Positions 10,480 to 19,360 of a stretch of 42,527 bases of DNA are shown piece after piece. How positions within the stretch are numbered: the stretch's first letter is position 1; the number at the start of each line of letters is the position of its first letter. The position numbers and the translations under genes are program-made. The stretch lies in NCBI GenBank assembly GCA_902598595.1, contig CACKCD010000005.1, forward strand, positions 1 to 42,527, given 5' to 3'. The notes beneath the pieces were generated by a model that worked only from the letters and a program-made list of their open reading frames with translations, was not told where the DNA came from and did not search any database. The DNA is from an uncultured Pelagibacteraceae bacterium (GTDB lineage Bacteria > Pseudomonadota > Alphaproteobacteria > Pelagibacterales > Pelagibacteraceae).

Positions 10480-12222
10480 ATGGAATATAAAGAGTTAATA
10501 CTTATACTTAAAAGACTTTATAAAGAATATGTAAGAAAACATTTAAAAAGAATTGTATTAGCATTAATTTTATCTGTTTGCCTAGCACTAAGTACCTCGG
10601 GTATCGCATGGTTGTTAGACCCTGCGGTAAAAAAAATTTTTATAGAACAAAATAAAACTTTAGCATGGCTAATTCCTTTAGCAATCATGTTTGCATTTGC
10701 AACAAAAGGTATAACTTTATATTTTGCTAGAGTAATTATTATAAGAGTTGCTCAAGAAATTTGTGGAGAGCTTCAGAAAAAAATTTCTGAAAACATATTG
10801 TTTTCAGATGTTAAAACTCTTGATAGTAGACACTCTGGTAAATACATCTCAAATATTATGTATGACTCTCATCAAATTCAACAACTTGTTGGCGTCGGTG
10901 TTTTAAATTTAATGAAAGATAGCTTCACTGCAATCGCATTAGTTTTTGTAATGTTTTATCAAAATTGGAAGTTAGCGCTATTTGCAATTTTAATGATACC
11001 TTTAGCAGGAGGTTTAGCAAAAAGCTTGGGTAAAAGAGTTGGAAAGGTAGTTACTCAAGCAGGTGAACTGTCGGCAAATTTAACAACTCTTTTATCTGAA
11101 ATTTTTAAGGGTTCGAAAATGATTAGAATTTATCAAAAAGAGCAAATTGAGAATAAAAGAACCAATCAATTAATCGATGATTTAGTAGAAAAACATATAA
11201 AATATAACAGTGTTTTAATACGAGCACAGCCAATCATGGAAACTTTAACTGGAATTATGATTGCGGGTTTTATCTTTTTCTCAGGAAAATTAATTGCCTC
11301 TGGAGAATTAGAGATTAATAATTTTTTTTCATTTTTAACAGCAATGATGTTAGCTTACCAACCTATTAGGTCCTTAGCTACTATGAATATGGTCGCTTAC
11401 CAAGGAGGGGCAGCTTTCAAAAGAATTTCAAGAATTATTGATAAAGAAATAGAAATTAAAAACGAGCCAGGTCTTCCAAACCTTGTAATTGGCGATTGTG
11501 ACATTAGTTACAAAAACGTAAATTTTAAATACGATAACACAAATGATAAAGCCATAAAAAACCTCAATTTAGAGATAAAAGGAGGAACTATGACTGCATT
11601 AGTCGGGCATAGTGGAGCTGGAAAAAGTACAGTAATTAATTTGTTACCGAGATTCTATGATCCTCAAGGAGGAATTATTTCTATAGACGGTAAAAATACC
11701 CGTGAAGTAAACTTAAATTCCTTGAGAAAGAATATTTCTTTAGTCAGTCAAGATGTTATTTTATTTGATGATACAATAAAAAAAAATATTTCCTACGCTA
11801 ACCCCGAAGCGTCTAACGATGAACTAGAAGAAGCCTGTAGAAACTCTGCTGCTACAGAGTTTATTGAAAAATTACCTAAGAAGTTTAATACACTTGTGGG
11901 CGAAAACGGAGTGAGACTTTCAGGAGGTCAGAAACAAAGAATTTCTATAGCAAGAGCAATATTAAAAAAATCACCTATTATCTTGTTAGACGAAGCAACT
12001 TCTTCTCTTGATGCTGACTCAGAGGAAATAGTCCAACAAGCAATCAATAATTTAACAAAAAATAAAACCACTATAGTCATAGCTCATAGACTTTCTACAA
12101 TTCACAATGCTAAAGTTATATTTGTTTTAAAAAATGGAGCAGTGATTGATTCTGGTAATCATGATTTTCTTATGAATAGTTGTAAAGAATATAAATCACT
12201 TTATCAAAAACAATTAAAATAA
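10480..12222 (+). CDS. msbA: MsbA-like lipid A flippase, ABC exporter
   Basis: Half-size ABC exporter (580 residues) with six N-terminal membrane helices and a C-terminal ATPase domain. It is expected to flip lipid A-core across the inner membrane as a homodimer. ATPase motifs are complete: Walker A GHSGAGKST (about 376-384), Q-loop SLVSQDVILFDD, signature LSGGQKQR (about 480), Walker B IILLDEAT and H-loop IVIAHRLSTI. The assignment as MsbA and not another exporter rests on the context: waaA, lpxK and a lipid A acyltransferase follow directly, five bases downstream. Confidence 0.9.
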   Translation: MEYKELILILKRLYKEYVRKHLKRIVLALILSVCLALSTSGIAWLLDPAVKKIFIEQNKTLAWLIPLAIMFAFATKGITLYFARVIIIRVAQEICGELQKKISENILFSDVKTLDSRHSGKYISNIMYDSHQIQQLVGVGVLNLMKDSFTAIALVFVMFYQNWKLALFAILMIPLAGGLAKSLGKRVGKVVTQAGELSANLTTLLSEIFKGSKMIRIYQKEQIENKRTNQLIDDLVEKHIKYNSVLIRAQPIMETLTGIMIAGFIFFSGKLIASGELEINNFFSFLTAMMLAYQPIRSLATMNMVAYQGGAAFKRISRIIDKEIEIKNEPGLPNLVIGDCDISYKNVNFKYDNTNDKAIKNLNLEIKGGTMTALVGHSGAGKSTVINLLPRFYDPQGGIISIDGKNTREVNLNSLRKNISLVSQDVILFDDTIKKNISYANPEASNDELEEACRNSAATEFIEKLPKKFNTLVGENGVRLSGGQKQRISIARAILKKSPIILLDEATSSLDADSEEIVQQAINNLTKNKTTIVIAHRLSTIHNAKVIFVLKNGAVIDSGNHDFLMNSCKEYKSLYQKQLK

Positions 12223-12227
12223 GATTA

Positions 12228-13498
12228 ATGATTTATATTTATAGATTAATCACTATATTATTTTATCCAATTTTGATTATACTTATTTACCTGAGAAAAT
12301 TATCTAAAAAAGAAGATCATATTAGATATAAAGAGAAAATTTTTACATCCAAATTTTTTCCCAACAGAGATAAAAAAAAACAACTTATTTGGTTTCATGC
12401 TGCAAGTATAGGAGAAGTTCAAAGTATTTTTCCGTTGGTTAAAAAATTAAATAATGAAAAAAAAAATTTAGAATTTTTAATAACAACTGTCACGTTGAGT
12501 GGTGGAAAAATTGTACAAAAAAATTTATTGATTATAAAAATATTAATCATAGATATTTTCCACTGGATATAAATTTTCTAATAAAAAGTTTTTTAAATGA
12601 ATGGAAGCCAAATTTAGTAATATTTATAGACTCAGAAATATGGCCTAATTTAATTTTTGAAATTAAAAAAAGAAAAATTCCTATAGCTTTGGTAAACGGA
12701 AGAATAACAAAAAAAACATTTAATAAATGGATGTTAATTTCAAACTTTGCAAAAAAAATTTTTAACTCTTTTGATTTGTGTTTAGCATCAAGTAAAGAGT
12801 CGGAAAAAAATCTTAGAACACTTTCGGTCAAAAATTTAAAGTATATTGGAAATATAAAATTCTCAGGTGAAGTAGAAAAAAAAGATTTAGAAGATAAAAA
12901 TCTTGAAATATTAAAGAACAAAACTTTCTGGTGTGCAGCTAGTACACATAAAGGAGAGGAAAATATTTGTCTTAAAACTCATTTAAATTTAAAAAAAACT
13001 TATAATAATTTAGTTACAGTGATCATACCTAGACATATAAATAGATGTATTGAAATAAATGATTTGTGTAAAAAATATAAGCTTTCATCTCAAATACTAA
13101 GCGATAAAGAATTAATACAAGATGAAAGAGAAATAATAATTATAAATTATTTTGGAGCTTTATCTAAATTTTACAATTATTCAAAAAGCGTTTTTATAGG
13201 AAAGTCTATGATAAAAAAACTTGAAAAAGTTAGCGGTCAAAACCCTATTGAAGCAGCTAAACTAAAATGTAAGATATATCATGGTCCATATGTTTATAAT
13301 TTTAAAGAAATTTATGACCTTTTAAAATCATATGAAATTGCAGAGAAAGTTAATGATGAAAAAGAACTTTATGAAAAATTAACCAAAGACCTAAAAAAAT
13401 CAGAGGGTGATGAAGATAAAACAGCTAATATTATAAATGATATGGGGCAAAAAATATTAGATAAAACAACTGAAGAAATAAATAAATTTTTAACTTAA
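12228..13498 (+). CDS. waaA: Kdo transferase (WaaA), interrupted by a frameshift
   Basis: Transfers Kdo from CMP-Kdo to lipid IVA at the inner membrane. Frame 1 (12228-12572) encodes the anchor helix and WFHAASIGEVQS with the catalytic glutamate (E63), then runs into a stop. The rest continues in another frame: NHRYFPLD, SEIWPNLIFEI, NGRITKKTF, FDLCLASS and GQNPIEAAK. The switch falls at the A7 run at 12517-12523 (gtac-A7-ttt). One added A would give VQKKFIDYKN and a single chain of about 423 residues, the normal family length. No other damage is seen, and the stop overlaps the lpxK ATG (TAATG). Possible causes are a sequencing or assembly error, RNA-polymerase slippage, or a true mutation. 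Confidence 0.88.
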
Positions 13499-14427
13499 TG
13501 AAATTTTTAAAGCCTAAATTTTGGGATAATAAAAATAATATATTCGCAATTTTATTGAGGCCAACTTCTATTTTATTTTATTTTTTTATAAATTTAAAAA
13601 GATCTTTCACAAATGCAAAAAAATTTAAAATTCCTATTATTTGTGTGGGAAATATTTACGTTGGTGGAACTGGTAAAACACCGGTTTCAATGACAATTGC
13701 AAATGAATTAAAAATGAAAAAAAAAAATCCTGTAATAGTAAAAAAATATTATAAAGATCATAATGATGAGCATCAGATGATTAGAAAAATCGTCGACACT
13801 TTAATCTTAAATAAAAGTAGAGTACGAGCTCTTGAAGAAGCTGAGAAAAAAAATTTTGATGTAGCGATTTTAGATGATGGTTTTCAAGATTATAGAATAA
13901 AAAAAAACCTTAATATAGTTTGTTTCAATAGCAAACAACTCATAGGAAACGGTTTAGTTTTTCCAGCTGGTCCATTAAGAGAAAGTTTAAATTCTTTGAA
14001 AAGAGCACAAATTGTAATTATTAATGGAGAAAGAAATAAAGAATTTGAAAAAAAAATTTTAGAAATATCTAAAAATATAAAAATCTTCTATTCAGAGTAT
14101 TTGCCATCAAATATTGAACAGTTTAAAAATAAAAAACTCTGTGCTTTTGCTGGTATTGGAAATCCAAATAATTTTTTTGATTTGCTATCCAAACATAATC
14201 TAAATGTTCAAAAAAAGATTTCTTTCCCAGATCACTATAACTTCACTATAAATGAAATTGAAAAAATGAGTAAGATAGCGATTAAGAATGACTTTGAGCT
14301 TGTAACTACTGAAAAAGATTTTTATAGAATAAAAGATTACAATTTTAAAAATATTAAATACCTTAAAATAGAATTAATAATCAAAGAGATGAATAAGTTA
14401 ATTAGTGAGATAAAAAGTCATTTATGA
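13498..14427 (+). CDS. lpxK: Tetraacyldisaccharide 4'-kinase
   Basis: Membrane-associated P-loop kinase that phosphorylates the 4'-position of tetraacyldisaccharide 1-phosphate to make lipid IVA. The 309-residue protein has the N-terminal amphipathic helix, Walker A VGNIYVGGTGKTP (50-62), ILDDGFQD (124-131), GNGLVFPAGPLRE, and FPDHYNFT with the conserved histidine (H246). The usual SRGYG...GDEP segment is altered to KKYYKDHNDEHQM (82-94); the D-E pair is kept (D90, E91) but the glycines are lost. It starts on the waaA stop and overlaps the next gene by four bases (ATGA). Confidence 0.92.
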   Translation: MKFLKPKFWDNKNNIFAILLRPTSILFYFFINLKRSFTNAKKFKIPIICVGNIYVGGTGKTPVSMTIANELKMKKKNPVIVKKYYKDHNDEHQMIRKIVDTLILNKSRVRALEEAEKKNFDVAILDDGFQDYRIKKNLNIVCFNSKQLIGNGLVFPAGPLRESLNSLKRAQIVIINGERNKEFEKKILEISKNIKIFYSEYLPSNIEQFKNKKLCAFAGIGNPNNFFDLLSKHNLNVQKKISFPDHYNFTINEIEKMSKIAIKNDFELVTTEKDFYRIKDYNFKNIKYLKIELIIKEMNKLISEIKSHL

Positions 14428-15281
14428 TTAAGATTATTAAATATTTTTTTGAAGCTTTGATTATCTATTTATTTTTTATAATTATTAAAATAATTGGTCT
14501 TTCAAAAAGTCGAATTTTATTTTCATCTATTTTTAAAAAAATTGGGCCAATAATAAGATCTAGTAATATAACCAAAGAAAATCTTAATATATTTTCAAAT
14601 AATCTTTCAGAAAAAACTAAAAGCGAAATAGAACTAAACATGTGGTCAAACTACGGAAAAACTTTTGTCGAATATATGTTTTTAAAAAAATTTAGACAAG
14701 AAAATTCACACATTAAAATTGAAGGAAAAAAAATATTAGATGAAGTCTACTTAAAAAATAAACCAGTTATATTTGTTTCTGGTCATTTTGCTAATTTTGA
14801 ACTTATGTCTATGGAGATAACAAAAAATAAAATAAGTTTGGCAACTATTTATAGACCTTTAAACAATTTGTTTCTAAATCCATTGATGGAATACTTAAGA
14901 AAAAAATATATATGTAGCAATCAAATTAAAAAAGGACTCTTGGGTGTCAAAGAATGCATGACATATTTAAAAAAGGATTGCTGCATTGCTCTCATGATTG
15001 ACCAGAGAGTTAGTGAGGGAGATAAAATTAAATTTTTTGGTAAAGATGCTTACACAACTTCACTTCCTGCTCAATTATCTTTAAAATTTAATATAGATAT
15101 TATTCCAATTTTCTTAGAAAGAGAGAAGAATAATAATTTTATAATGTATGTAAATAAACCAATCAATTCATCAAGCTTTAAAGATAAATCAGAACTTACA
15201 AAAAAATTAAATAAAGTTTTAGAAGACATGATATTAAAAAATCCAAATCAGTGGATTTGGACACACAATAGATGGAAATAA
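14424..15281 (+). CDS. Lipid A acyltransferase (LpxL/HtrB family)
   Basis: Lysophospholipid acyltransferase-family protein that adds a secondary acyl chain to Kdo-lipid A or a precursor at the cytoplasmic face of the inner membrane. The 285-residue protein has an N-terminal hydrophobic anchor (about 8-26) and the catalytic HX4E motif in SGHFANFELMS (H121, E126). MIDQRVSEGDKIKFFG (the DQ...G..V.FFG block) and the C-terminal QWIWTHNRWK are family signatures. It closes the lipid A operon. I cannot tell LpxL from LpxM by sequence alone, so no symbol is given. Confidence 0.9.
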   Translation: MIKIIKYFFEALIIYLFFIIIKIIGLSKSRILFSSIFKKIGPIIRSSNITKENLNIFSNNLSEKTKSEIELNMWSNYGKTFVEYMFLKKFRQENSHIKIEGKKILDEVYLKNKPVIFVSGHFANFELMSMEITKNKISLATIYRPLNNLFLNPLMEYLRKKYICSNQIKKGLLGVKECMTYLKKDCCIALMIDQRVSEGDKIKFFGKDAYTTSLPAQLSLKFNIDIIPIFLEREKNNNFIMYVNKPINSSSFKDKSELTKKLNKVLEDMILKNPNQWIWTHNRWK

Positions 15282-15283
15282 TA

Positions 15284-15484
15284 TTATTTTTTATTATTTA
15301 ATGTTTTAAAGCGTTCATTAACCTCAATAGGTGAATAATATGCTTCTTGAAGTTCCACATTCCAATAAGTCAATTGATCCACAGGTATTTCCTTTCCTGA
15401 GACAGCGCATACAACAAAGTTTCCTTCTTCGATAATATCAAAGGAGTTATGTTTATAATTAAGTTTAGCTTTTTTTTTATTCAT
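15284..15484 (-). CDS. DUF2093 family protein
   Basis: A 66-residue alphaproteobacterial protein of the DUF2093 family. The pattern is AKLNYKHNSFDIIEEGNFVVCAVSGKEIPVDQLTYWNVELQEAYYS, with the conserved CAVSG and YWxVxxQEAY. Function is unknown. It is convergent with the acyltransferase gene (two-base gap) and divergent from purD with only 30 bases between start codons. Confidence 0.85.
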   Translation of the reverse strand: MNKKKAKLNYKHNSFDIIEEGNFVVCAVSGKEIPVDQLTYWNVELQEAYYSPIEVNERFKTLNNKK

Positions 15485-15496
15485 CTATAAATTGTA

Positions 15497-15502
15497 TATA
15501 AT
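15497..15502 (+). promoter_or_regulatory. Candidate -10 box for purD in a 30-base divergent gap
   Basis: TATAAT lies 12 bases before the purD ATG in the gap between DUF2093 and purD; the matching -35 would sit inside the start of the DUF2093 gene. A minus-strand TATACAAT-like box overlaps the same bases for DUF2093. There is no ribosome-binding site and room for only a very short leader. The call is weak because the gap is almost entirely A and T. Confidence 0.35.
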
Positions 15503-15514
15503 ATTTTTTTTTAT

Positions 15515-16774
15515 ATGAATATTGCTTTAATAGGAAGTGGTGGCAGAGAACATGCTTTATGTCAGAAAATATACGAATCAAAAATAACTAAAAACATAAT
15601 CTGTATTCCAGGTAACGCCGGAACTGCCAAAATTGCCAAAAATATTAATTTAGACTTTCTGAATTTTTCAAAATTATTAAAAGTGATTAAATATAACAAA
15701 ATTAATTTAGTAGTTGTTGGACCTGAAGAACCTTTAGTTAAAGGTTTAGTTGATTTTTTAACAAAACATAAAATTAAAGTATTTGGACCAAATAAATATG
15801 CAGCTAAATTAGAGGGCTCTAAAGCATTTATGAAATCTGTATGTGAAAAAAATAAAATTCCAACTGCACAATTTAAGATTTGTAAGACTAAAAAGGATGT
15901 AAATAATTTTTTAAAAAAAAGTAATTTTCCATTAGTGGTGAAAGCTGATGGTTTAGCTGCTGGTAAAGGTGTGACAATCTGTAAAAATAAAAAACAAGTT
16001 TTACGTGTTTCGAATGAAATATTTAAAGGAAAATTTAAAACCTCAAAAAAATTAGTTCTAGAAGAATTTTTGGAGGGTGAAGAAGCTAGTTATTTTTTAA
16101 TTGTAGATAAAAAAAATTTTAAATTTTTTGGCTCCGCTCAAGACCACAAACGTGTAGGAGAAAAAGATACTGGTCCTAATACTGGAGGTATGGGTGCATA
16201 CTCTCCAGCTCCAATAATTAATAAAGAATTAGAGAAAAAGATAATAAAAAAAATTGTTAACCCAACCTTATTGGCACTAAAAAAGAAAAAAAAACCATAT
16301 ACAGGATTTTTATATGTTGGTTTAATGATAAAGAATAATGAACCATATCTAATTGAGTATAATGTTAGAATGGGTGACCCGGAATGCCAAGTAATTATTC
16401 CAAGATTAAAGACTGACCTGGTAAAAATCTTTAGTAGTACAATAAGAAACAAGTTAGATAAAATTAATATTAAATGGAAAAAATTAAAATCAATGACGAT
16501 AGTTTTATGTTCTAAGGGTTATCCAGGAAAATATAAAAAAAATAAAAAAATTAAATATCAAAAAGACTTAGATAGTAATAAAAAAACTTTCATTTTTCAT
16601 GCAGGTACAAAGTTTGTTGACGGTGAATTAGTTTCAAATGGGGGAAGAGTCTTAAACGTAACCTCAACAGGAAAAGTTTTTAAAGATATAAGAAATAATA
16701 TAATTAAAAAAATAAAAAAAATAAATTGGAAAGAAGGTTTTTTTAGAAAAGATATTGGTTGGAGAATAATTTAA
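15515..16774 (+). CDS. purD: Phosphoribosylamine-glycine ligase (GAR synthetase)
   Basis: ATP-grasp enzyme that joins glycine to 5-phosphoribosylamine, the second step of purine synthesis. The 419-residue length is standard. Visible motifs include MNIALIGSGGREHALCQKI at the start, VVVGPEEPLVKGLVD, the ATP-grasp VVKADGLAAGKGVTIC, the substrate loop SAQDHKRVGEKDTGPNTGGMGAYSPAP, and EYNVRMGDPECQVI at the metal site. Only this purine gene is present in the window. rsmD follows after four bases. Confidence 0.97.
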   Translation: MNIALIGSGGREHALCQKIYESKITKNIICIPGNAGTAKIAKNINLDFLNFSKLLKVIKYNKINLVVVGPEEPLVKGLVDFLTKHKIKVFGPNKYAAKLEGSKAFMKSVCEKNKIPTAQFKICKTKKDVNNFLKKSNFPLVVKADGLAAGKGVTICKNKKQVLRVSNEIFKGKFKTSKKLVLEEFLEGEEASYFLIVDKKNFKFFGSAQDHKRVGEKDTGPNTGGMGAYSPAPIINKELEKKIIKKIVNPTLLALKKKKKPYTGFLYVGLMIKNNEPYLIEYNVRMGDPECQVIIPRLKTDLVKIFSSTIRNKLDKINIKWKKLKSMTIVLCSKGYPGKYKKNKKIKYQKDLDSNKKTFIFHAGTKFVDGELVSNGGRVLNVTSTGKVFKDIRNNIIKKIKKINWKEGFFRKDIGWRII

Positions 16775-16778
16775 AAAA

Positions 16779-17336
16779 ATGAGGATAATAAGTGGAAAAT
16801 TAAAGGGAAAGTCTATTTCTTTTATAAGATCTTCAATTACACGGCCTCTTAAAGACTCAGTAAAGGAAAATATTTTTAATATAATTGAACACTCTAACTT
16901 ACTAAATATAAATCTTAATAAATCAAATATATTAGATCTTTACTCTGGGGTTGGCTCTTTTGGCTTAGAATGTTTATCTAGAGGTGCTGATAAAGTCATT
17001 TTTATTGAAAAAGATAAAAATGCTGTAGCGACTTTAAATATAAATTTAAGAACTTTGTCTTTAAAAGAAAAAGCTAATGTTTTAAATGAAAAAACAATAG
17101 ATTTTTTAAATAGGAAACAAATTGAAAAATTTGACATCTTTTTTTTTGATCCACCATTTGCAGATATCAATTTTATTGAAGAGTTAAAATTAATAAAAAA
17201 AAAGAAAATTTATAAAAATAATCATGTCGTAATTCTTCATAGAGAAAAAAAATACCATGAAAATTTTGAAAATATTATTGATCCTATAATTATTAAAAAT
17301 TATGGACGGTCAAAAATAATTTTTGGAAAATTTTAA
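16779..17336 (+). CDS. rsmD: 16S rRNA (guanine966-N2)-methyltransferase
   Basis: SAM-dependent methyltransferase that modifies G966 of 16S rRNA. The 185-residue protein starts with MRIISGKLKGKSI, typical of RsmD. It has the SAM-binding motif LDLYSGVGSFGLECLSRGA and IEKDKNA, and the catalytic FFDPPFAD (DPPF/Y type). It is in an operon with purD and ends in a four-base TTAA overlap with the convergent pgi gene. Confidence 0.95.
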   Translation: MRIISGKLKGKSISFIRSSITRPLKDSVKENIFNIIEHSNLLNINLNKSNILDLYSGVGSFGLECLSRGADKVIFIEKDKNAVATLNINLRTLSLKEKANVLNEKTIDFLNRKQIEKFDIFFFDPPFADINFIEELKLIKKKKIYKNNHVVILHREKKYHENFENIIDPIIIKNYGRSKIIFGKF

Positions 17337-18550
17337 GCTAGAAATTTTTTTGTGTTAGCCTTTATCTGCTCTACAGCTGGCTGATTAAAAGGATTGATAT
17401 TGGAGAGTTTTCCCATAATAGCTATTTCTAACATAAAGTAAGAAAAAAATTCCCCTAAAGTCTTTTCACTTCTATTCATAATTTTAAATTCTCTAAAAGG
17501 AATATTATTTTTTTTTAAAATCCTTATAAAAGATTTTCTTTGAGCATCTTTAACTTGATTTAGACTTTTGTTAGATAAAAAATCTACTTTTCTAGACATT
17601 TTTTTTATTTTGATCTTCTTACTTGTGTCAACCTTTTCGCTAAAAATATAAAAAATCTTATCTTTTGGTCCATCTAAATAAAGTTGCGCAAGGCTGTGGT
17701 GATCTTTTGGAGCGGGAGAAATTAAAGGCAGAAAACCTTTGCCTTTTTTACCTAAACTTTCAGCGGTCAGCTGTTGATTCCAATAAAGAAATTTATCAAG
17801 TTTTGGAGCATAATTAAAAAATATTAAATTTTTTATTTTATTATTTTTAAGCAAACTAGCTAGCATAATTGAACTTTGTTTTAAAAATTTTTTATTATTA
17901 ATTTTAAAATGATTGAGTATATTGCTTCTAAATTTTTTAAGATTTATACCCATCAAATAAGCTGGAACCATACCAACTTCGGATAACACAGAATATCTTC
18001 CACTAATATAATTTCTATGTTCTATATGATATAATTTCATTTTTTGAGATAAAAGATACAAAGTATTATTAAATTTTTCCGAAATAATAATTATATTCTT
18101 TGAATTTTTTTTAATTATATTTAATACAAAAAGATTCGATAAGGTTTCTATCGTATCTCCAGATTTTGATATAACAATAAATAATATTTGTTTTAAATCT
18201 CTCTTAGATCTTAATCTCTCTAATTTATCTTCATCAATATTATTAAAAAATAAAAAATCTTTCTTAATTTTATCTTGCAAGAAGCCGTATAGAGCTTCTG
18301 ATCCTAGTATTGATCCTCCCATACCTATAATAACAACAGTCTTAAATTTTTTAAATTTATTAAGATCTTGTAGTTTAAAATTTAATTTAAAATTTTTACT
18401 AAATAAATAAAATGTATTTTTATTAGTTTTTAAATTACTAAATATATTTTTTAAAATGTCAGGATATTTTTTATTCAATGTTTTATTTATTCTGGAGTCT
18501 AAATATTTTTTTTGAATATTATTTTTATAAATTATTTTTTTATTTTTCAC
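17333..18550 (-). CDS. pgi: Glucose-6-phosphate isomerase (short form)
   Basis: Interconverts glucose 6-phosphate and fructose 6-phosphate. The protein is 405 residues, shorter than the roughly 450 to 550 of most bacterial forms. The SIS-type sugar-binding residues are in VIIGMGGSILGSEALYG and ISKSGDTIETLSN. The catalytic segments are QQLTAESLGKKGKGFLP (Glu), DHHSLAQLYLDGP (His) and QPAVEQIKANTKKFL (Lys at the C terminus). The start is GTG in a GTGA overlap with the upstream lipoprotein gene. Its place at the end of the ileS-lspA operon appears unusual; I know no functional link. Confidence 0.93.
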   Translation of the reverse strand: MKNKKIIYKNNIQKKYLDSRINKTLNKKYPDILKNIFSNLKTNKNTFYLFSKNFKLNFKLQDLNKFKKFKTVVIIGMGGSILGSEALYGFLQDKIKKDFLFFNNIDEDKLERLRSKRDLKQILFIVISKSGDTIETLSNLFVLNIIKKNSKNIIIISEKFNNTLYLLSQKMKLYHIEHRNYISGRYSVLSEVGMVPAYLMGINLKKFRSNILNHFKINNKKFLKQSSIMLASLLKNNKIKNLIFFNYAPKLDKFLYWNQQLTAESLGKKGKGFLPLISPAPKDHHSLAQLYLDGPKDKIFYIFSEKVDTSKKIKIKKMSRKVDFLSNKSLNQVKDAQRKSFIRILKKNNIPFREFKIMNRSEKTLGEFFSYFMLEIAIMGKLSNINPFNQPAVEQIKANTKKFLA

Positions 18551-18852
18551 TTACGAATTTGACTAATGATAGACTGCTCGACATTAGATGAACCTTTTTT
18601 ATTTACCTTATTTTTTGGCGCTTTTAAAATTTTATTAATCTTATCTCTCTCGTTCTCTTTATCTAAGATCTTAGATCCTGGTTCAGGCAAACTTTGATAA
18701 TCTGGCGGAAGAGTTAACGGTTGTCTTTTTTTCACCAAAAACTCATCTGTATTAGAAATTTTTTCGTTCCTCAATGTTTTTCCTACATCTCCGCATGAAT
18801 ATAAAAATAGGACAAGTACAAGATAAAATTTAGATAAATTAATTTTTTTCAT
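18547..18852 (-). CDS. DUF3035/BamF-like lipoprotein
   Basis: A 101-residue probable outer-membrane lipoprotein. The signal peptide ends in a lipobox-like FLYSCG (lipidated C20). The conserved DEFLVKKRQPLTLPPDYQSLPEPG block is the hallmark of the DUF3035 family, which in Caulobacter-type bacteria includes BamF, a subunit of the beta-barrel assembly complex. The C-terminal part is low-complexity and charged. It follows lspA, the peptidase that processes lipoproteins, with a 14-base overlap; this neighbourhood is common in alphaproteobacteria. Confidence 0.8.
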   Translation of the reverse strand: MKKINLSKFYLVLVLFLYSCGDVGKTLRNEKISNTDEFLVKKRQPLTLPPDYQSLPEPGSKILDKENERDKINKILKAPKNKVNKKGSSNVEQSIISQIRK

Positions 18853-19360
18853 TCTTAATAAATATTTCTTTAATTATTAACATAATAATTCCAGCAGTAA
18901 TAAATATATCTGCGATATTAAAAGTAAACCAGTGAAAACCTTTATAATGAATATCTATAAAGTCTGGAACAGCATGATATGTCAATCTATCATAGAAATT
19001 TCCTAAAGCGCCTCCAAGAACCAAGGATAAGAAAAATTTATCAATTAATGATGATTTTATAATCAAATAAATAATAAAAATTATAATGGCGCATATGATA
19101 GCTGTAATAAAATTATAAACTATACTTGAATTAGAGCTTAAGAATCCAAAACCTATCCCTGTATTCCACACTAAGTCAAAATTAATAAAATCATTTATAT
19201 AAATCTGATTATTTTTAGTTTGATGATCTATTATTTTGATTTTAGAAATTCTATCAAATGAAAAAATTAAAATAACTATTAAAAAACAAATTAAACTATT
19301 TTTTTCTAATAAAGAAGAAAGACTATTAAATTTTTTTACAACATTCATTTTAGATTGCAT
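18839..19360 (-). CDS. lspA: Lipoprotein signal peptidase (signal peptidase II)
   Basis: Inner-membrane aspartyl protease that removes signal peptides from lipoproteins after lipidation. The 173-residue protein has four membrane helices. The catalytic regions are GGALGNFYDRLTYHAVPDFIDIHYKG (first Asp) and WFTFNIADIFITAG (second Asp). The start at 19360 overlaps the ileS end by 11 bases; an in-frame ATG at 19348 is an equally plausible start. The ileS-lspA order is widely conserved. Confidence 0.95.
   Translation of the reverse strand: MQSKMNVVKKFNSLSSLLEKNSLICFLIVILIFSFDRISKIKIIDHQTKNNQIYINDFINFDLVWNTGIGFGFLSSNSSIVYNFITAIICAIIIFIIYLIIKSSLIDKFFLSLVLGGALGNFYDRLTYHAVPDFIDIHYKGFHWFTFNIADIFITAGIIMLIIKEIFIKNEKN

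Noticed and set aside
12547-12921. A 124-codon minus-strand frame inside waaA
   Set aside because: It is antisense to conserved WaaA motifs that continue across the region; low-complexity Phe/Ser-rich translation.
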